Shown in pieces: positions 49,523 through 58,884 of a stretch of DNA of 64,000 nt. Positions within the stretch are counted from its first letter, which is position 1, and each line of letters opens with the position of its first letter. The stretch comes from Tychonema sp. LEGE 06208 (GTDB lineage Bacteria > Cyanobacteriota > Cyanobacteriia > Cyanobacteriales > Microcoleaceae), in contig NZ_JADEWT010000009.1 in NCBI RefSeq assembly GCF_015207505.1, positions 29,061 through 93,060 of the forward strand, in the 5' to 3' direction. The notes below the pieces were generated by a model that had not been told where the DNA came from, did not search any database, and was given only the letters and a program-made list of their open reading frames with translations. Both the position numbers and the translations under genes were made by a program.

Positions 49523-50971
49523 TTAATTGGCGGCTGAATTTACTGCCTCGGACTGAGACATTTGAGGCGCGAGACGACTTGCGATTTGGTTGATGAAACC
49601 TTGCAAGAAGGAAACTTGCTGATTTTGCATAAATACTGCTTGCAAAGTTTTCGTCAGTTCCGTAAGATTGAAGATGCCTTTAGCATTTTCCAATTCTTGA
49701 GTTGAGAAATATTCAATCAAACTCAGTCCGGCTATTCTGGTAAAGTAGGCTGCACTAATTCCCTGCACCGCGCCTCCTGCTGCATAGGTGACGGCATTGC
49801 TTTTCAGCAGTCCAGTAATAGTTTGGGTAGACAGTTCTACTAATCCGAGTTTGAACATTTGGGTTGCTAAGGTTCCCGCTACTGTTTTAGCTTGGTCTAA
49901 AGAAAACTTTTGCTGGTAGATAGCGCCGAGGTCGATGACGAGTTGGGTGCTGATGGCGGTTGTTGCTAGCAAGTCTAAGGCGGGAACTGGGTTAGCAAAA
50001 ACGGCGGCGGCGGCGATGTACTGATATTGTTCGATGATGGGAATTGCCCGATCGCGCCTGACTGCATTTAACAAAGTTTTTGCTTCTAATTTAATAGTTG
50101 CAGCTTCGCGCACCGCACTCGCCCAGACCAACTGTTGCCGTTCTTCGGTTACGATTTGAGTCAATCTTGCTGTCAGCGGTTCGAGTTGAGAGACTTGATT
50201 TTCGATCCGTTCTTTAACAGTGCCGTCTGCTTGGTGCTGCCGCACTTTAATAGAATTTGGGGAAGCTGCGATCGCAATTATATCTTCTGTTCCCAATATT
50301 CCTTGCATTCTTTGGTGCAACTGCTGCAAAACTTGCGACTGCTGCGTTGGCAAATATTGGTCTAGTTTGTTCCAGACTAGCAGCACGCGCTGACCTGCTG
50401 AAATTAGCTGAGATAATGTTTTAAATTCAGAATCCGTAATGTCGCCCGCTGTCACAAACAACACTAAATCACCGCTGATTTTAGCATCGACATTTGTGGT
50501 ATTGGTAAACAGCGGTGCTGTTTCTGAGAAAATCTGTTTTGACGGTTGTTGGGATGCCCAATTAGAATTTAAAACTTGAATTAAGGCAGTTTTGCCGACA
50601 GCTTTGCCGCCGCTTACGGTAATCCGCAAGTCTTGTCTGTCTAATTCCGCTTTGAGCCGATCGAGCTTTGCTGTTAGATTAGCCGGATTTGCCGAGTTTT
50701 GAGCTTCCTGAGCTAGCAAATTAATCGCGGCGGATGCCGTGGCGATCGCTTTTTCGGCTGCTTCGCGGTTGACCAGGGGTTCCGCGAGTGCGAGTTCGAG
50801 TTTGGGGGATTGTTGCTTCCACCACCAATAACCCGCACCAGCGGCCGCCAAGCCGATGAGTGCCGTTTCGCCCATTTCTGAACCCGAATGCTGTAAAGTT
50901 TCCAGCAGCCACAGCGCCGCTGAAAGTCCTATTCCGCCTATCAAAATCGGTCGCCGCAAGTTAAGTGTCAT
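49523..50971 (-). CDS. Membrane-anchored GTPase, second of the pair
   Basis: About 482 residues. Two hydrophobic N-terminal segments (RRPILIGGIGLSAALWLLET; TALIGLAAAGAGYWWW), then the GTPase core with P-loop SGGKAVGKTALIQ and G4 WNKLD, and a DUF697-like C-terminal hydrophobic region (YIAAAAVFANPVPALDLLAT). The G3 region is diverged (SGDLVLFVTAGDITDSEF lacks the DTPG before it), so hydrolysis may be weak. I use ATG 50971 (MTLNLRR) because AGGAAGG is six bases upstream; a longer frame to 51133 is open but unlikely. It shares ancestry with 46113-47657. Confidence 0.78.
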   Translation of the reverse strand: MTLNLRRPILIGGIGLSAALWLLETLQHSGSEMGETALIGLAAAGAGYWWWKQQSPKLELALAEPLVNREAAEKAIATASAAINLLAQEAQNSANPANLTAKLDRLKAELDRQDLRITVSGGKAVGKTALIQVLNSNWASQQPSKQIFSETAPLFTNTTNVDAKISGDLVLFVTAGDITDSEFKTLSQLISAGQRVLLVWNKLDQYLPTQQSQVLQQLHQRMQGILGTEDIIAIAASPNSIKVRQHQADGTVKERIENQVSQLEPLTARLTQIVTEERQQLVWASAVREAATIKLEAKTLLNAVRRDRAIPIIEQYQYIAAAAVFANPVPALDLLATTAISTQLVIDLGAIYQQKFSLDQAKTVAGTLATQMFKLGLVELSTQTITGLLKSNAVTYAAGGAVQGISAAYFTRIAGLSLIEYFSTQELENAKGIFNLTELTKTLQAVFMQNQQVSFLQGFINQIASRLAPQMSQSEAVNSAAN

Positions 50972-51431
50972 TGTTACCTTCCTGTGGGTATTATTGCCAA
51001 GCTTAACCTTAACGGGCTTGGTCTTTGTCCCTATATTCCATCGTACCTCTGGGACATCGAAACTGGCAGGCGGGCTACCCGTGCGGATTACACCCTCAAG
51101 TTTTTGGACAAGTGCCAAATCTACTTTCAGCATAAATCACAGGATCGATCGCAGTTGTCAAGTCGATCGACACAGATACACACCGATGGTTTTCTGATGG
51201 GAAAGTGAAAAACATGGGGCCAGAAACCGGGTTTTTTAACTAATACCAATTTCAAAAAATAATGCAACAGTATTCTTGTCCCCCCCCTTGCTAAGGGGGG
51301 GCTAGGGGGGGTCGGAGAGTATTGCATGATTTTAGAGAAATGGTATAAATACTAGCCAAAAACCCTCTATTGCCAAAAAACCCGGTTTCTTTGCTTCTTG
51401 TTACTGTTTGAGAACTAAGACAAATAATTGT
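50972..51431. other. GTPase leader and repeats up to pfkA
   Basis: Immediately upstream of the GTPase, about 160 bp stay open in its frame, possibly a leader. The GC-run CCCCCCCCTTGCTAAGGGGG at 51281-51300 is the repeat also inside the other GTPase gene. Copies of AAACCCGGTTTCT lie at ~51221-51238 and 51378-51394. No further gene. Confidence 0.5.
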
Positions 51432-52514
51432 CTAATCTCCCAAACAAATTCCCAAACCGCGGGCCGTTTTAACCAAAGTACCGTTGAAGTCTACCGGTCT
51501 ATATTTGGAAATCGCATCTTCCAACGGAACGCTGACAACTTCTCGCTGCTGCCAAGATACCATGCAGTCGTATTTCTCTTCGGCAATTAAATCAACTGCT
51601 GCGACGCCAAAAGCAGAAGCAATTAATCTTTCTAACGAAGAAGGCGTTCCCCCGCGTTGAGTGTGTCCCAAAACCGTGACGCGGGTTTCTGCACCGCTAC
51701 ATTCCGAAATTGTATCAGCTAAATACTGACCGATTCCGCCTAATCGACTTTGACCTAAGCGATTTGTGTGCATTACTAATTCGCCTGCTTCTGTGCGAAC
51801 TGCCTCCGCTACTACAACTAAACAGTAGTTTTTTCCGCGTTGTTGGCGTTCTTGAATTTTGGCACAGATTTCGGAAATTTTGTAAGGAATTTCGGGAATC
51901 AAAATGATATCAGCTCCCCCAGCAATTCCGGCACTAATTGCAATATGTCCGGCGTCGCGTCCCATGACTTCAACAATTATCACGCGGCTGTGACTTGCCG
52001 CAGTAAAATGCAATCTGTCTAGTGCTTCTGTAGCAATATTGACAGCAGTATCAAAACCGATCGAACGCTCGGTAACTCCGACATCATTATCAATAGTTTT
52101 AGGAATAGCCACTAAATTCAAATTACCTTCGAGAGCAATCTTCCTGAGAATGGCGAGACTACCATCGCCACCTATGCCAATTAAGGCATCCAGACCGAGT
52201 TGATGATAGCCTTGAATAATATCATCGGAGCGATCGCGCAGAGTCCCGTCAGCCATCGGGAAAGCAAAAGGGTTGCCCTTATTTGTCGTGCCCAGCATTG
52301 TACCGCCAATGGTGAGCCAAGAGTCTACTTTCTCAATATTCAAAGGAATTGCTTCCGGGGGACGACTCATCAATCCGTTGGTGGCTTGACGAATTCCCAT
52401 TACTTTCCAATTGTAAGTTCCCGTTGCGCGGTAAACAACGGCTCGTATCACGGCATTTAAACCTGCACAGTCACCTCCGCTAGTGAGAATGCCGATACAC
52501 TTTTGTTCTCCCAT
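51432..52514 (-). CDS. pfkA: 6-phosphofructokinase
   Basis: A 360-residue phosphofructokinase that phosphorylates fructose 6-phosphate in glycolysis. ILTSGGDCAGLNAVIRA binds nucleotide; GIGGDGSLAIL has Gly-Asp-Gly, favouring ATP rather than pyrophosphate as donor; IPKTIDNDV holds the catalytic Asp; RDAGHIAI and GHTQRGGTPSS complete the sugar site. Length and layout match the cyanobacterial enzyme. It lies alone on the minus strand. Confidence 0.95.
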   Translation of the reverse strand: MGEQKCIGILTSGGDCAGLNAVIRAVVYRATGTYNWKVMGIRQATNGLMSRPPEAIPLNIEKVDSWLTIGGTMLGTTNKGNPFAFPMADGTLRDRSDDIIQGYHQLGLDALIGIGGDGSLAILRKIALEGNLNLVAIPKTIDNDVGVTERSIGFDTAVNIATEALDRLHFTAASHSRVIIVEVMGRDAGHIAISAGIAGGADIILIPEIPYKISEICAKIQERQQRGKNYCLVVVAEAVRTEAGELVMHTNRLGQSRLGGIGQYLADTISECSGAETRVTVLGHTQRGGTPSSLERLIASAFGVAAVDLIAEEKYDCMVSWQQREVVSVPLEDAISKYRPVDFNGTLVKTARGLGICLGD

Positions 52515-52644
52515 AATTTATGCCAGACTTTTGTTACTCAGAACATGGGTTGATTTTTTTAGATCCCGATCGTCCAATCCTTATTTGCGACGTAATTTAG
52601 CGGCTCTAGCCTCCCAAATCACCGTTTCAAATACAACATAAATT

Positions 52645-52887
52645 TTACTTGGGATTGAGGCGTTTAGAAACTTGGTTAATGATACCGCTGAGAATTGCAC
52701 CGCCCATGAGAATTCCCAGGGCGGGATTGAATACGGGTTGCCACAGACTGTACCATAAATCGAAACCGAGATTCACTCCGGTCGATCGCCCAACTACGGC
52801 GATCGCAAACCACCCAAAAATAGCAAAGACGAAAAACACATCAGCTACTAGAATCAAGTTGATAAAGTTAAGAATTTTATCTTTCAT
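52645..52887 (-). CDS. Small two-helix membrane protein
   Basis: An 80-residue protein with two hydrophobic segments (ILVADVFFVFAIFGWFAIAV and ALGILMGGAILSGIINQVS), joined by a loop with a conserved-looking LGFDLWYSLWQPVFNP. It is a type common in cyanobacteria with no known function. A heptamer array follows upstream (52924-52993). Confidence 0.65.
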   Translation of the reverse strand: MKDKILNFINLILVADVFFVFAIFGWFAIAVVGRSTGVNLGFDLWYSLWQPVFNPALGILMGGAILSGIINQVSKRLNPK

Positions 52888-53307
52888 GGTCGAGGGTTCC
52901 TTTTGAGTGTATATTTGTCAGCTCTTGACTGTTGACTGTTGACTGTTGACTGCTCACTGTTGACTGTTGACTGTTGGCTGTTGACTCTTGACTGGGGGTC
53001 GAAAAACTCAATGGTTGAGTGTTAACTTTTGATTCGATTTTATGATTCCGATGTCACCGGAAACGATGTCAGTCGATTTTAGATTCGGGCCTTGAAGATT
53101 TAAGATTTGCTCTCCCGCTGAATCTGGAATCTTGAAGTTTGAGCTAAAAATTTTCTCTCTCCATGACTTAAATTGGGGGCTTGTATCCATTCTAAGGGCG
53201 TCAAATTTGGGCAAGCGGTTAGCAAGGAAGCGGAACGATCGCTGCAACAGGCGATCGAATAAAGATAAAATATCATTCAATTGTTGTCGCACACTTGTGG
53301 TCAAAAT
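52888..53307. repeat. Heptamer TTGACTG array and spacer
   Basis: About ten imperfect TTGACTG units run at 52924-52993. A piece of the dispersed element (ATTCCGATGTCACCGGAAACG) lies at 53043-53063. No gene is seen. Confidence 0.6.
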
Positions 53308-53814
53308 ATGGTTCGCTATACACTCCCTCAAAGCCCCGAAATTATTTTAACTGTCAGAGGGAAAGATTCAGTCAAAGCCCGCGAACAAGCGATGGATAAG
53401 CTGATGCTGCTGATGGATGAAGGTCAGCTACCTACAGAGCTCGCAGAAGGATTTGGGCCCAAGCAGTTTGTTGAAGTTAAGGATATCGAAGATGCCGCCT
53501 CGGATGGCGAAGACGCAATTACTGAAGCGGTGCAGATTTTGAGCAATTTGGCAAGTCTCAAATTGAAAGTCATGGAATCCCGCGAAGAAGCACTCAAAAT
53601 CCGGGAGGCGATCGACATTTTGTTTACAGATGAGTCTGTGACGGCAGAAGAAATTGGTCGTCTCAAAGACGGTTTCAAAGTTCTCAAAACCTTCGCTCAA
53701 GCTAACGTCCGCTATCGAGAAGCTAGGAGCCAAGCTGAGGAAGCGCGGACAATTCTCGACGGAGCTTTGCAATCAGTAGAACCCGAAAACAAGGCGCAGA
53801 AATCGGCGAAATAA
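53308..53814 (+). CDS. Conserved cyanobacterial protein of unknown function
   Basis: 168 residues starting MVRYTLPQSPEIILTVRGKD at ATG 53308; an earlier ATG (53281) adds nine residues. The N-terminal ~60 residues form a small alpha/beta unit, then there is a long helical, coiled-coil-like tail (LKVMESREEALKIREAIDIL ... VRYREARSQAEEARTILDGA). Composition is acidic and soluble. I recognise no enzyme family. It stands alone. Confidence 0.68.
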   Translation: MVRYTLPQSPEIILTVRGKDSVKAREQAMDKLMLLMDEGQLPTELAEGFGPKQFVEVKDIEDAASDGEDAITEAVQILSNLASLKLKVMESREEALKIREAIDILFTDESVTAEEIGRLKDGFKVLKTFAQANVRYREARSQAEEARTILDGALQSVEPENKAQKSAK

Positions 53815-54103
53815 AAGTACAAAGAAAGCTGTTTTTACAGGGCATATCGCAGAGATATAGCCTTTCGATCTCTCATCTGAGGTACTATCCGGGATAGGGG
53901 ATAGGGAATAGGGCATAGGGCATAGGGCATACCTCACCACGCTTGAGAACCGCTATACCGCCCTCTGAATACTACCCATATCCCATTAATTAACAGTCAT
54001 CAAAAGTTCGGACAGTTTTTTTAACGGGCCTGTAAGCCGATCGCGAGCAAGCCCGGTCATTTTTAACACATTTGAGGAAACTTAGGAATAAAATATATTA
54101 AAA

Positions 54104-55210
54104 ATGCTCGATCGCCCACAAAAAATGTACCGCCAAACATTGCGAAAACCCGACGGCCGCCCGATCGCACTTTACAGCCGCTACCCAATTCCAAAAGGCA
54201 TCGCCGCCGTAAGTCCCAGCAATGAACCTGTAAAAGCCAACCCGCACTTTCGCTGGCATCCCTTGCGGGGGGAATGGGTAGCATATGCCAGCCACCGTCA
54301 GGAAAGAACTTTCATGCCACCGCCGGAATATAACCCGCTGGCTGCTACAATTAATCCTAGATTTCCCACAGAATTGCCGCGAGGAAATTACGACATAGCA
54401 GTTTTTGACAACCGCTTTCCATCGATGAGTTTCCCGGCAAATAATGCACCTACAAATATTGTGGAAACTGTACCGGCTAACGGCGTTTGTGAAGTTGTCG
54501 TTTTTACTCAAGATCCGCTGGCTTCGTTGGGTTCTTTGGAATTAACTCACTTAGAATTATTGTTAGAAGTGTGGGCAGATCGCACTTCAGTTATCAGCAG
54601 CAATCCCGAAATTCAATATGTCTTGCCTTTTGAAAATCGCGGCGTAGAAGTTGGAGTAACTTTGCACCACCCCCACGGTCAAATTTATGCTTATCCGTTC
54701 GTGCCACCGGTGCCGGCGCGGATGTTAGAATGTCAGTCGATTTACTATCAAAAAAACAGCAGCGGTTTGCTGCAAGATTTGATTCAAAAGGAAATTTCAG
54801 ACAAACAGCGAATTCTGTATTTAGATGAATATGCGATCGCCTTTGTGCCCGCTTGCGCCCGCTACCCTTACGAAGTGTGGATTGCGCCCATCGCACCGGT
54901 TGCCACATTTATCGATCTTACCGAAAAACAGCGTCAAGGACTTGCCAAGGCCTTAAAAACAGTCGCCCTTAAATATGATGGTTTGTGGCACCGCCCATTC
55001 CCTTATTTGATGGCTTGGTTTCAAGCGCCCACAGACGGAAAGCCTCACCCAGAGGCGCATTTGCACGCTGAGTTTTATCCGCCCTACCGATCGCGCGATC
55101 GGCTCAAATACCTAGCGGGAACCGAACTCGCAGCGGGAATGTTTGTCAACGATGCTTTACCGGAAGAAAAAGCTCAAGAATTGCAAGCCGTATCTGTCAA
55201 TCTCTATTAA
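54104..55210 (+). CDS. galT: Galactose-1-phosphate uridylyltransferase
   Basis: A 368-residue HIT-superfamily transferase of the Leloir pathway, exchanging UMP between UDP-glucose and galactose 1-phosphate. HHPHGQIYAYP near residues 188-198 is the catalytic HxHxQ with His in the nucleophile position; WVAYASHRQERTF and HAEFYPPYRS fit the fold. The start may also be the ATG at 54125 (MYRQTLRKPDGRP). galK and galE are not in the window. Confidence 0.93.
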   Translation: MLDRPQKMYRQTLRKPDGRPIALYSRYPIPKGIAAVSPSNEPVKANPHFRWHPLRGEWVAYASHRQERTFMPPPEYNPLAATINPRFPTELPRGNYDIAVFDNRFPSMSFPANNAPTNIVETVPANGVCEVVVFTQDPLASLGSLELTHLELLLEVWADRTSVISSNPEIQYVLPFENRGVEVGVTLHHPHGQIYAYPFVPPVPARMLECQSIYYQKNSSGLLQDLIQKEISDKQRILYLDEYAIAFVPACARYPYEVWIAPIAPVATFIDLTEKQRQGLAKALKTVALKYDGLWHRPFPYLMAWFQAPTDGKPHPEAHLHAEFYPPYRSRDRLKYLAGTELAAGMFVNDALPEEKAQELQAVSVNLY

Positions 55211-55543
55211 TAACCTCGCTCAATTTAGTTCGTAGTGATGACTTTAGTTCTTCTTTATTAAACACTTTTTTAAGAAAAACTAAAGTCCCAGGGGGAACCT
55301 TGCTGGTTACCAGGCTCTGCCTAGTAATGCAGGTGCGGAGGCTCTGCCTCCTTTGAGGAAGGCAACTTACAGTAGAGAGAACTGTAGGAGGTATTTAAGT
55401 TATTAAGTTTTCAATCCTAAAATCCTTACTACGAACCTTTTTTCAGAAGAAGTGAAGTCCTCACGACGAACCAATACGGTTCACTTAAGATTGTCATATA
55501 TCTATGAAAAAACCGGGTTTATGAGGTGTCATGAATATGGTTT
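55211..55543. other. Spacer with inverted GTAGT-GAGGACT-type repeats
   Basis: AGTTCGTAGTGATGACTTTAG near 55228 and CTAAAATCCTTACTACGAAC near 55418-55437 are mirror partners; a related copy lies at 40568. The region also holds GGAGGCTCTGCCTCC. No gene seen. Confidence 0.5.
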
Positions 55544-55954
55544 TTATACTCTCAACACAGCTCTTTCGGGATTTTCGGGATTTGGAACTAAACGCTGATT
55601 TTTCCAATCTACCAGCAAGTCTAAAGTTTCTAACACAGTTTGACCGATGAGCACGATATCGCCTAAAACCATTGCGGCCTCGATCGTCTCGCGCCCTGCC
55701 ATTTCAATAATCATAGGCCCAGTCAATCCCACTGTTTCTTGTCTACCATCAGCATATTTTGCTATTTCCTGACTCCGAATTCTCAAACCAAGGTGTTCGC
55801 AAACTTCTACAGGAATTGCTGTGCGTACTGCACCAGTATCTATCAGTGCTTCTGCTTCGTACACTCGCAGAAGATTTGGATTGAGCAATCCTCTCTTGAC
55901 TAACTCTTCATCAATGGCATTTGTTAGTTTGACTTTGACTCGAACTGCACCCAT
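55544..55954 (-). CDS. Retropepsin-like aspartic protease (clan AA)
   Basis: About 136 residues. The active-site motif is EALIDTGAVRTAIP (DTGA), and the second half has the typical hydrophobic strands GDIVLIGQTVLETLDLLVDW. Small single-domain bacterial members function as dimers. The start at M15 (MGAVRVKVKLTN) is preferred. Substrate unknown; in some bacteria such proteins are part of toxin-like cassettes, but no partner is next to this one. Confidence 0.8.
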   Translation of the reverse strand: MGAVRVKVKLTNAIDEELVKRGLLNPNLLRVYEAEALIDTGAVRTAIPVEVCEHLGLRIRSQEIAKYADGRQETVGLTGPMIIEMAGRETIEAAMVLGDIVLIGQTVLETLDLLVDWKNQRLVPNPENPERAVLRV

Positions 55955-56108
55955 ATTTTTGGTTGTTTGACTCCAATTGCGATCGATATTTATCATAGCG
56001 CCTCTCTTTTTCTACAGAAAGTCTACCTTCGATTATAGCTTGAAATGCGGGCAGCCACAGGTTAACACCTGCGGCTGCAATTCAACGCAAATTATCGCGA
56101 ACTAACTA

Positions 56109-57143
56109 CTAATCTTCAGCATAGATATACCGATACAATTCGCTCGGATCGGGTTCGGGACTCTTCTCCGCAAAATCTAGCGCATCATCAATTACAGCTT
56201 CGATCTTTTTGTCGATCGCTTTTAATTCTTCAGCAGTAGCCAAAGTGCGATCGATCAAATCAGCAGCCAACTTCTTAATCGGATCGCGGGGGAACCAATA
56301 TTCCTTCTCTTCCTTAGAGCGCAACTCATCAGGATCGGCCAAAGAATGACCCCGAAAGCGATAAGTCAAAGCCTCGATTAAAGTCGGGCCTTCGCCAGCC
56401 CGCGCCCGTGCTATGGCTTCCTTGGCGACTTCCCGCACCGCCAAAACATCCATCCCGTCAACCTCGAATCCAGCCATGCCAAAAGCATGAGCTTTTTTGT
56501 AAATCAAGGGGTCAGAAGTGGCTCGCTCGTGGGCCATGCCGATCGCCCATTTGTTGTTTTCCACAACATAAAGAATCGGCAATTTCCACAAAGCAGCCAT
56601 ATTCAAACATTCAAAAAACTGCCCGTTATTTGCAGCACCATCGCCAAAAAAACAAGCAGTTACGCCATCGGAGCTCTCATCGCCCAAAGCTTCGCGCCGG
56701 TACTTCGATTGAAAAGCCGCCCCCGTAGCTACCGGAATCCCCTCAGCCACAAAAGCATAGCCTCCCAACAGCCGATGTTCGGCCGAAAACATATGCATCG
56801 AACCGCCCCGGCCCTTCGAGCAACCGGTTTCCTTTCCGAACAACTCCGCCATCACTTCCCGCGCCGGTACGCCCGCGCTCAAAGCGTGAACGTGATCGCG
56901 GTAGGTGCTGCTGACGTAATCCGTACTATCGCGGCGCATCGATCGAATCACGCCAGTAGACACCGCTTCCTGGCCGTTGTACAAGTGGACAAAACCAAAC
57001 ATTTTGCCCCGGTAGTACATCTCAGCGCACTTGTCTTCAAACAAACGCCCCAAAACCATATCCTCGTAGAGCATCAAGCCCTCCTCACGAGAAATAGTTA
57101 CGCTCTGTGCGTCAAAAACTGGTACAATCCGTTCCTCAGCCAT
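56109..57143 (-). CDS. pdhA: Pyruvate dehydrogenase E1 component alpha subunit
   Basis: A 344-residue thiamin-diphosphate enzyme subunit that decarboxylates pyruvate to feed acetyl-CoA to lipids and the TCA route. The ThDP motif is [20 protein letters not shown] ... [23 protein letters not shown] and [15 protein letters not shown] are the phosphorylation-loop region found in E1 alpha. ATG 57143 is well placed. The tnpB element ends only 33 bp before this start, so its native promoter has been separated from the gene. Confidence 0.96.
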   Translation of the reverse strand: MAEERIVPVFDAQSVTISREEGLMLYEDMVLGRLFEDKCAEMYYRGKMFGFVHLYNGQEAVSTGVIRSMRRDSTDYVSSTYRDHVHALSAGVPAREVMAELFGKETGCSKGRGGSMHMFSAEHRLLGGYAFVAEGIPVATGAAFQSKYRREALGDESSDGVTACFFGDGAANNGQFFECLNMAALWKLPILYVVENNKWAIGMAHERATSDPLIYKKAHAFGMAGFEVDGMDVLAVREVAKEAIARARAGEGPTLIEALTYRFRGHSLADPDELRSKEEKEYWFPRDPIKKLAADLIDRTLATAEELKAIDKKIEAVIDDALDFAEKSPEPDPSELYRYIYAED

Positions 57144-57176
57144 AAAAAATTAATACCCGATCGCCTACTTAAACAT

Positions 57177-57222
57177 GTGAATTACCCGACGTTCGTCTGA
57201 GTACAGATAGAACGCGGGCTTC
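57177..57222 (-). mobile_element. Right-end hairpin of the tnpB element
   Basis: On the minus strand GAAGCCCGCGTTC pairs with GAACGTCGGG and ends TAATTCAC. The tnpB stop codon lies inside it (57182-57184). The 20 bases after (57157-57176) would be the guide segment in the omega RNA of a TnpB system; they are host DNA, the pdhA leader. Confidence 0.6.
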
Positions 57223-58408
57223 CCAATTCAACCGCAACAGCCTCTACAGTAGTAGACTTGCGTCCATACCGTTTTGGTCTTACATTGCGTCCAAGGGCAG
57301 TAGCGCTGATTCCCAACGCCAAAATCCGTAAGCCTTCATTTCTGATATTGATCGCCGCATTCACATCTCGGTCATGTCGCTGATTGCAACGAGGGCAATC
57401 AAACGAGCGGACACAGAGATCCATCTTTGGGATTTGTAGCAGCGTATTTGAGCAAAGGTCAGAAGAGGGAAAAAACCTGCCTATTTCTAGATAAATCTTG
57501 CCGTCAAACTCTGCTTTGTATTTGAGCATGGTGCAAAACATTTCCCAACCTGCATCACTAATTGCCTGGGCAAGGTGATGATGTTTGACCATGTTTTTCA
57601 CTGCTAGATTTTCCACCACGATAACTTGGTTTTCGTTAACTGTCTTACGGGACAGCTTGTGGAGGAAATCCGAGCGCACTCTCGAAATTTTAGAATGCAC
57701 TTTTGCCACAGCAATACGAGCTTTACGCCGCTTGTTCGTGGTCTTATCCTTTTTGCGAGATAGCTTTCGCTGTTTGCGTTTTAAGTTAAGCTCATGCTTC
57801 TTAAGATGCCGTGGGTTTTGGTATTTTGAGCCATCCGAAGTGACGGCAAAATCAATCAGCCCCAAGTCTAGCCCAATCGTCTTGCCTTGACTACTGGGTT
57901 CTGGCGAGTCAAGACCATCCTCGACCAATAGCGAAGCATAATAGCGACGATCGGGCATCCTCGACACCGTAACAGTCCTCAACTTTCCTTCTATGTCTCG
58001 ATGAACCTTAGCTTTTACCGTTCCTAAGTAACCTGGGAATTTAATTTCGCCTTGGCTCAATAGTTTGACATTTGCGGGATATTGAAGGGATTGCCGACCA
58101 TGGCGATTTTTGAAAGATGGATAACCAGTACGTCCGTCAAAAAAGTTAATGAACGCTTGAGATAGATTTAGCACAGATTGCTGAAGACATTGTGAATAGC
58201 AAGTTTTTAGCCATTCGTGTTCAGCTTTCCAGAACGGAATCTGCTTTTTCATATCAAGAGCAGACAAACCTTTACCCGTCTCTTTGTAAGCTATTGACAT
58301 AGCCGCAAGTGACTGATTCCAGACCCAACGGGCACACCCAAAAGCTTGAGCCAAATGAGCTTGCTGTGCATCCGTGGGGTAAAGTCTGACCTTGACTGCT
58401 TTTAACAT
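57182..58408 (-). CDS. tnpB: TnpB-type RNA-guided nuclease of an IS200/IS605-like element
   Basis: A 408-residue TnpB, the RNA-guided nuclease carried by IS200/IS605-type insertion sequences. An N-terminal helix-turn region (KAVKVRLYPTDAQQAHLAQA) is followed by a RuvC-like core: Asp181 in TIGLDLGLIDFAV, Glu266 in VIVVENLAVKNM, Asp346/Asp348 in RHDRDVNAAINI. The zinc finger has Cys319, Cys338 and Cys341, but position 322, normally the second Cys, is Thr (CSNT); Cys332 lies nearby. No tnpA transposase is next to it. The element appears to be a tnpB-only insertion, 33 bp from pdhA. Full length and open frame suggest it is recent. Confidence 0.92.
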   Translation of the reverse strand: MLKAVKVRLYPTDAQQAHLAQAFGCARWVWNQSLAAMSIAYKETGKGLSALDMKKQIPFWKAEHEWLKTCYSQCLQQSVLNLSQAFINFFDGRTGYPSFKNRHGRQSLQYPANVKLLSQGEIKFPGYLGTVKAKVHRDIEGKLRTVTVSRMPDRRYYASLLVEDGLDSPEPSSQGKTIGLDLGLIDFAVTSDGSKYQNPRHLKKHELNLKRKQRKLSRKKDKTTNKRRKARIAVAKVHSKISRVRSDFLHKLSRKTVNENQVIVVENLAVKNMVKHHHLAQAISDAGWEMFCTMLKYKAEFDGKIYLEIGRFFPSSDLCSNTLLQIPKMDLCVRSFDCPRCNQRHDRDVNAAINIRNEGLRILALGISATALGRNVRPKRYGRKSTTVEAVAVELGSPRSICTQTNVG

Positions 58409-58884
58409 TCCATTATGTTAACACGGTTTACAGAACATGATAAATAATAGGGTGGTGGCAAAGATTATTTGCTCGTCGGCGGGGCATCGAACCCCTTGAC
58501 TCGCACAGCGAACATCCCGTCGCTCAAGGTCGTAAGTAGTAGTTCCGAATTAATTACACGAGATTTCTACTGAAACCCTTACCTAGCAAGGAGTCTTTAT
58601 GTAATTAATTTTGTGTGGTTACTTACCATTAGATCGCGGGGCTTCCCGCGACTAAGCTAAATGTAAACCGACAGAGGACACAACCCAGCAGAAAATGGTC
58701 GAAAATTTTCTCGCCCTGCTGTTGGGAAGTTGTTAAAATCAGGGAAGCAGGGGGCTGGCGTGCCGCTCCGACAGCACGGACTATTGCAGAAACCCGACTA
58801 AGTTGTCACTAATGCTTTTGTTAAAAACCAACCTTAGCTAAGATAGGCTAATTTAGTTGCTAGCGCTTTGGGGAAGTGGACGTA
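58409..58884. other. tnpB upstream region and ftn2 leader
   Basis: No gene. On the minus strand CGCGGGAAGCCCCGCG (58633-58653) is a hairpin of a type seen at IS605 ends, and AAGGGGTTCGATGCCCC near 58482-58500 is a second small stem. The left end of the tnpB element could be in this stretch, but I cannot set its border. Confidence 0.4.

Noticed and set aside
50971..51133. 54-codon N-terminal extension of the second GTPase
   Set aside because: AGGAAGG six bases before ATG 50971 decides the start; the extension has no match to the family pattern.
58478..58510. T-arm-like sequence GGGGTTCGATGCCCC suggesting a tRNA
   Set aside because: No matching acceptor, D or anticodon arm in the flanks; probably a hairpin of the tnpB element.
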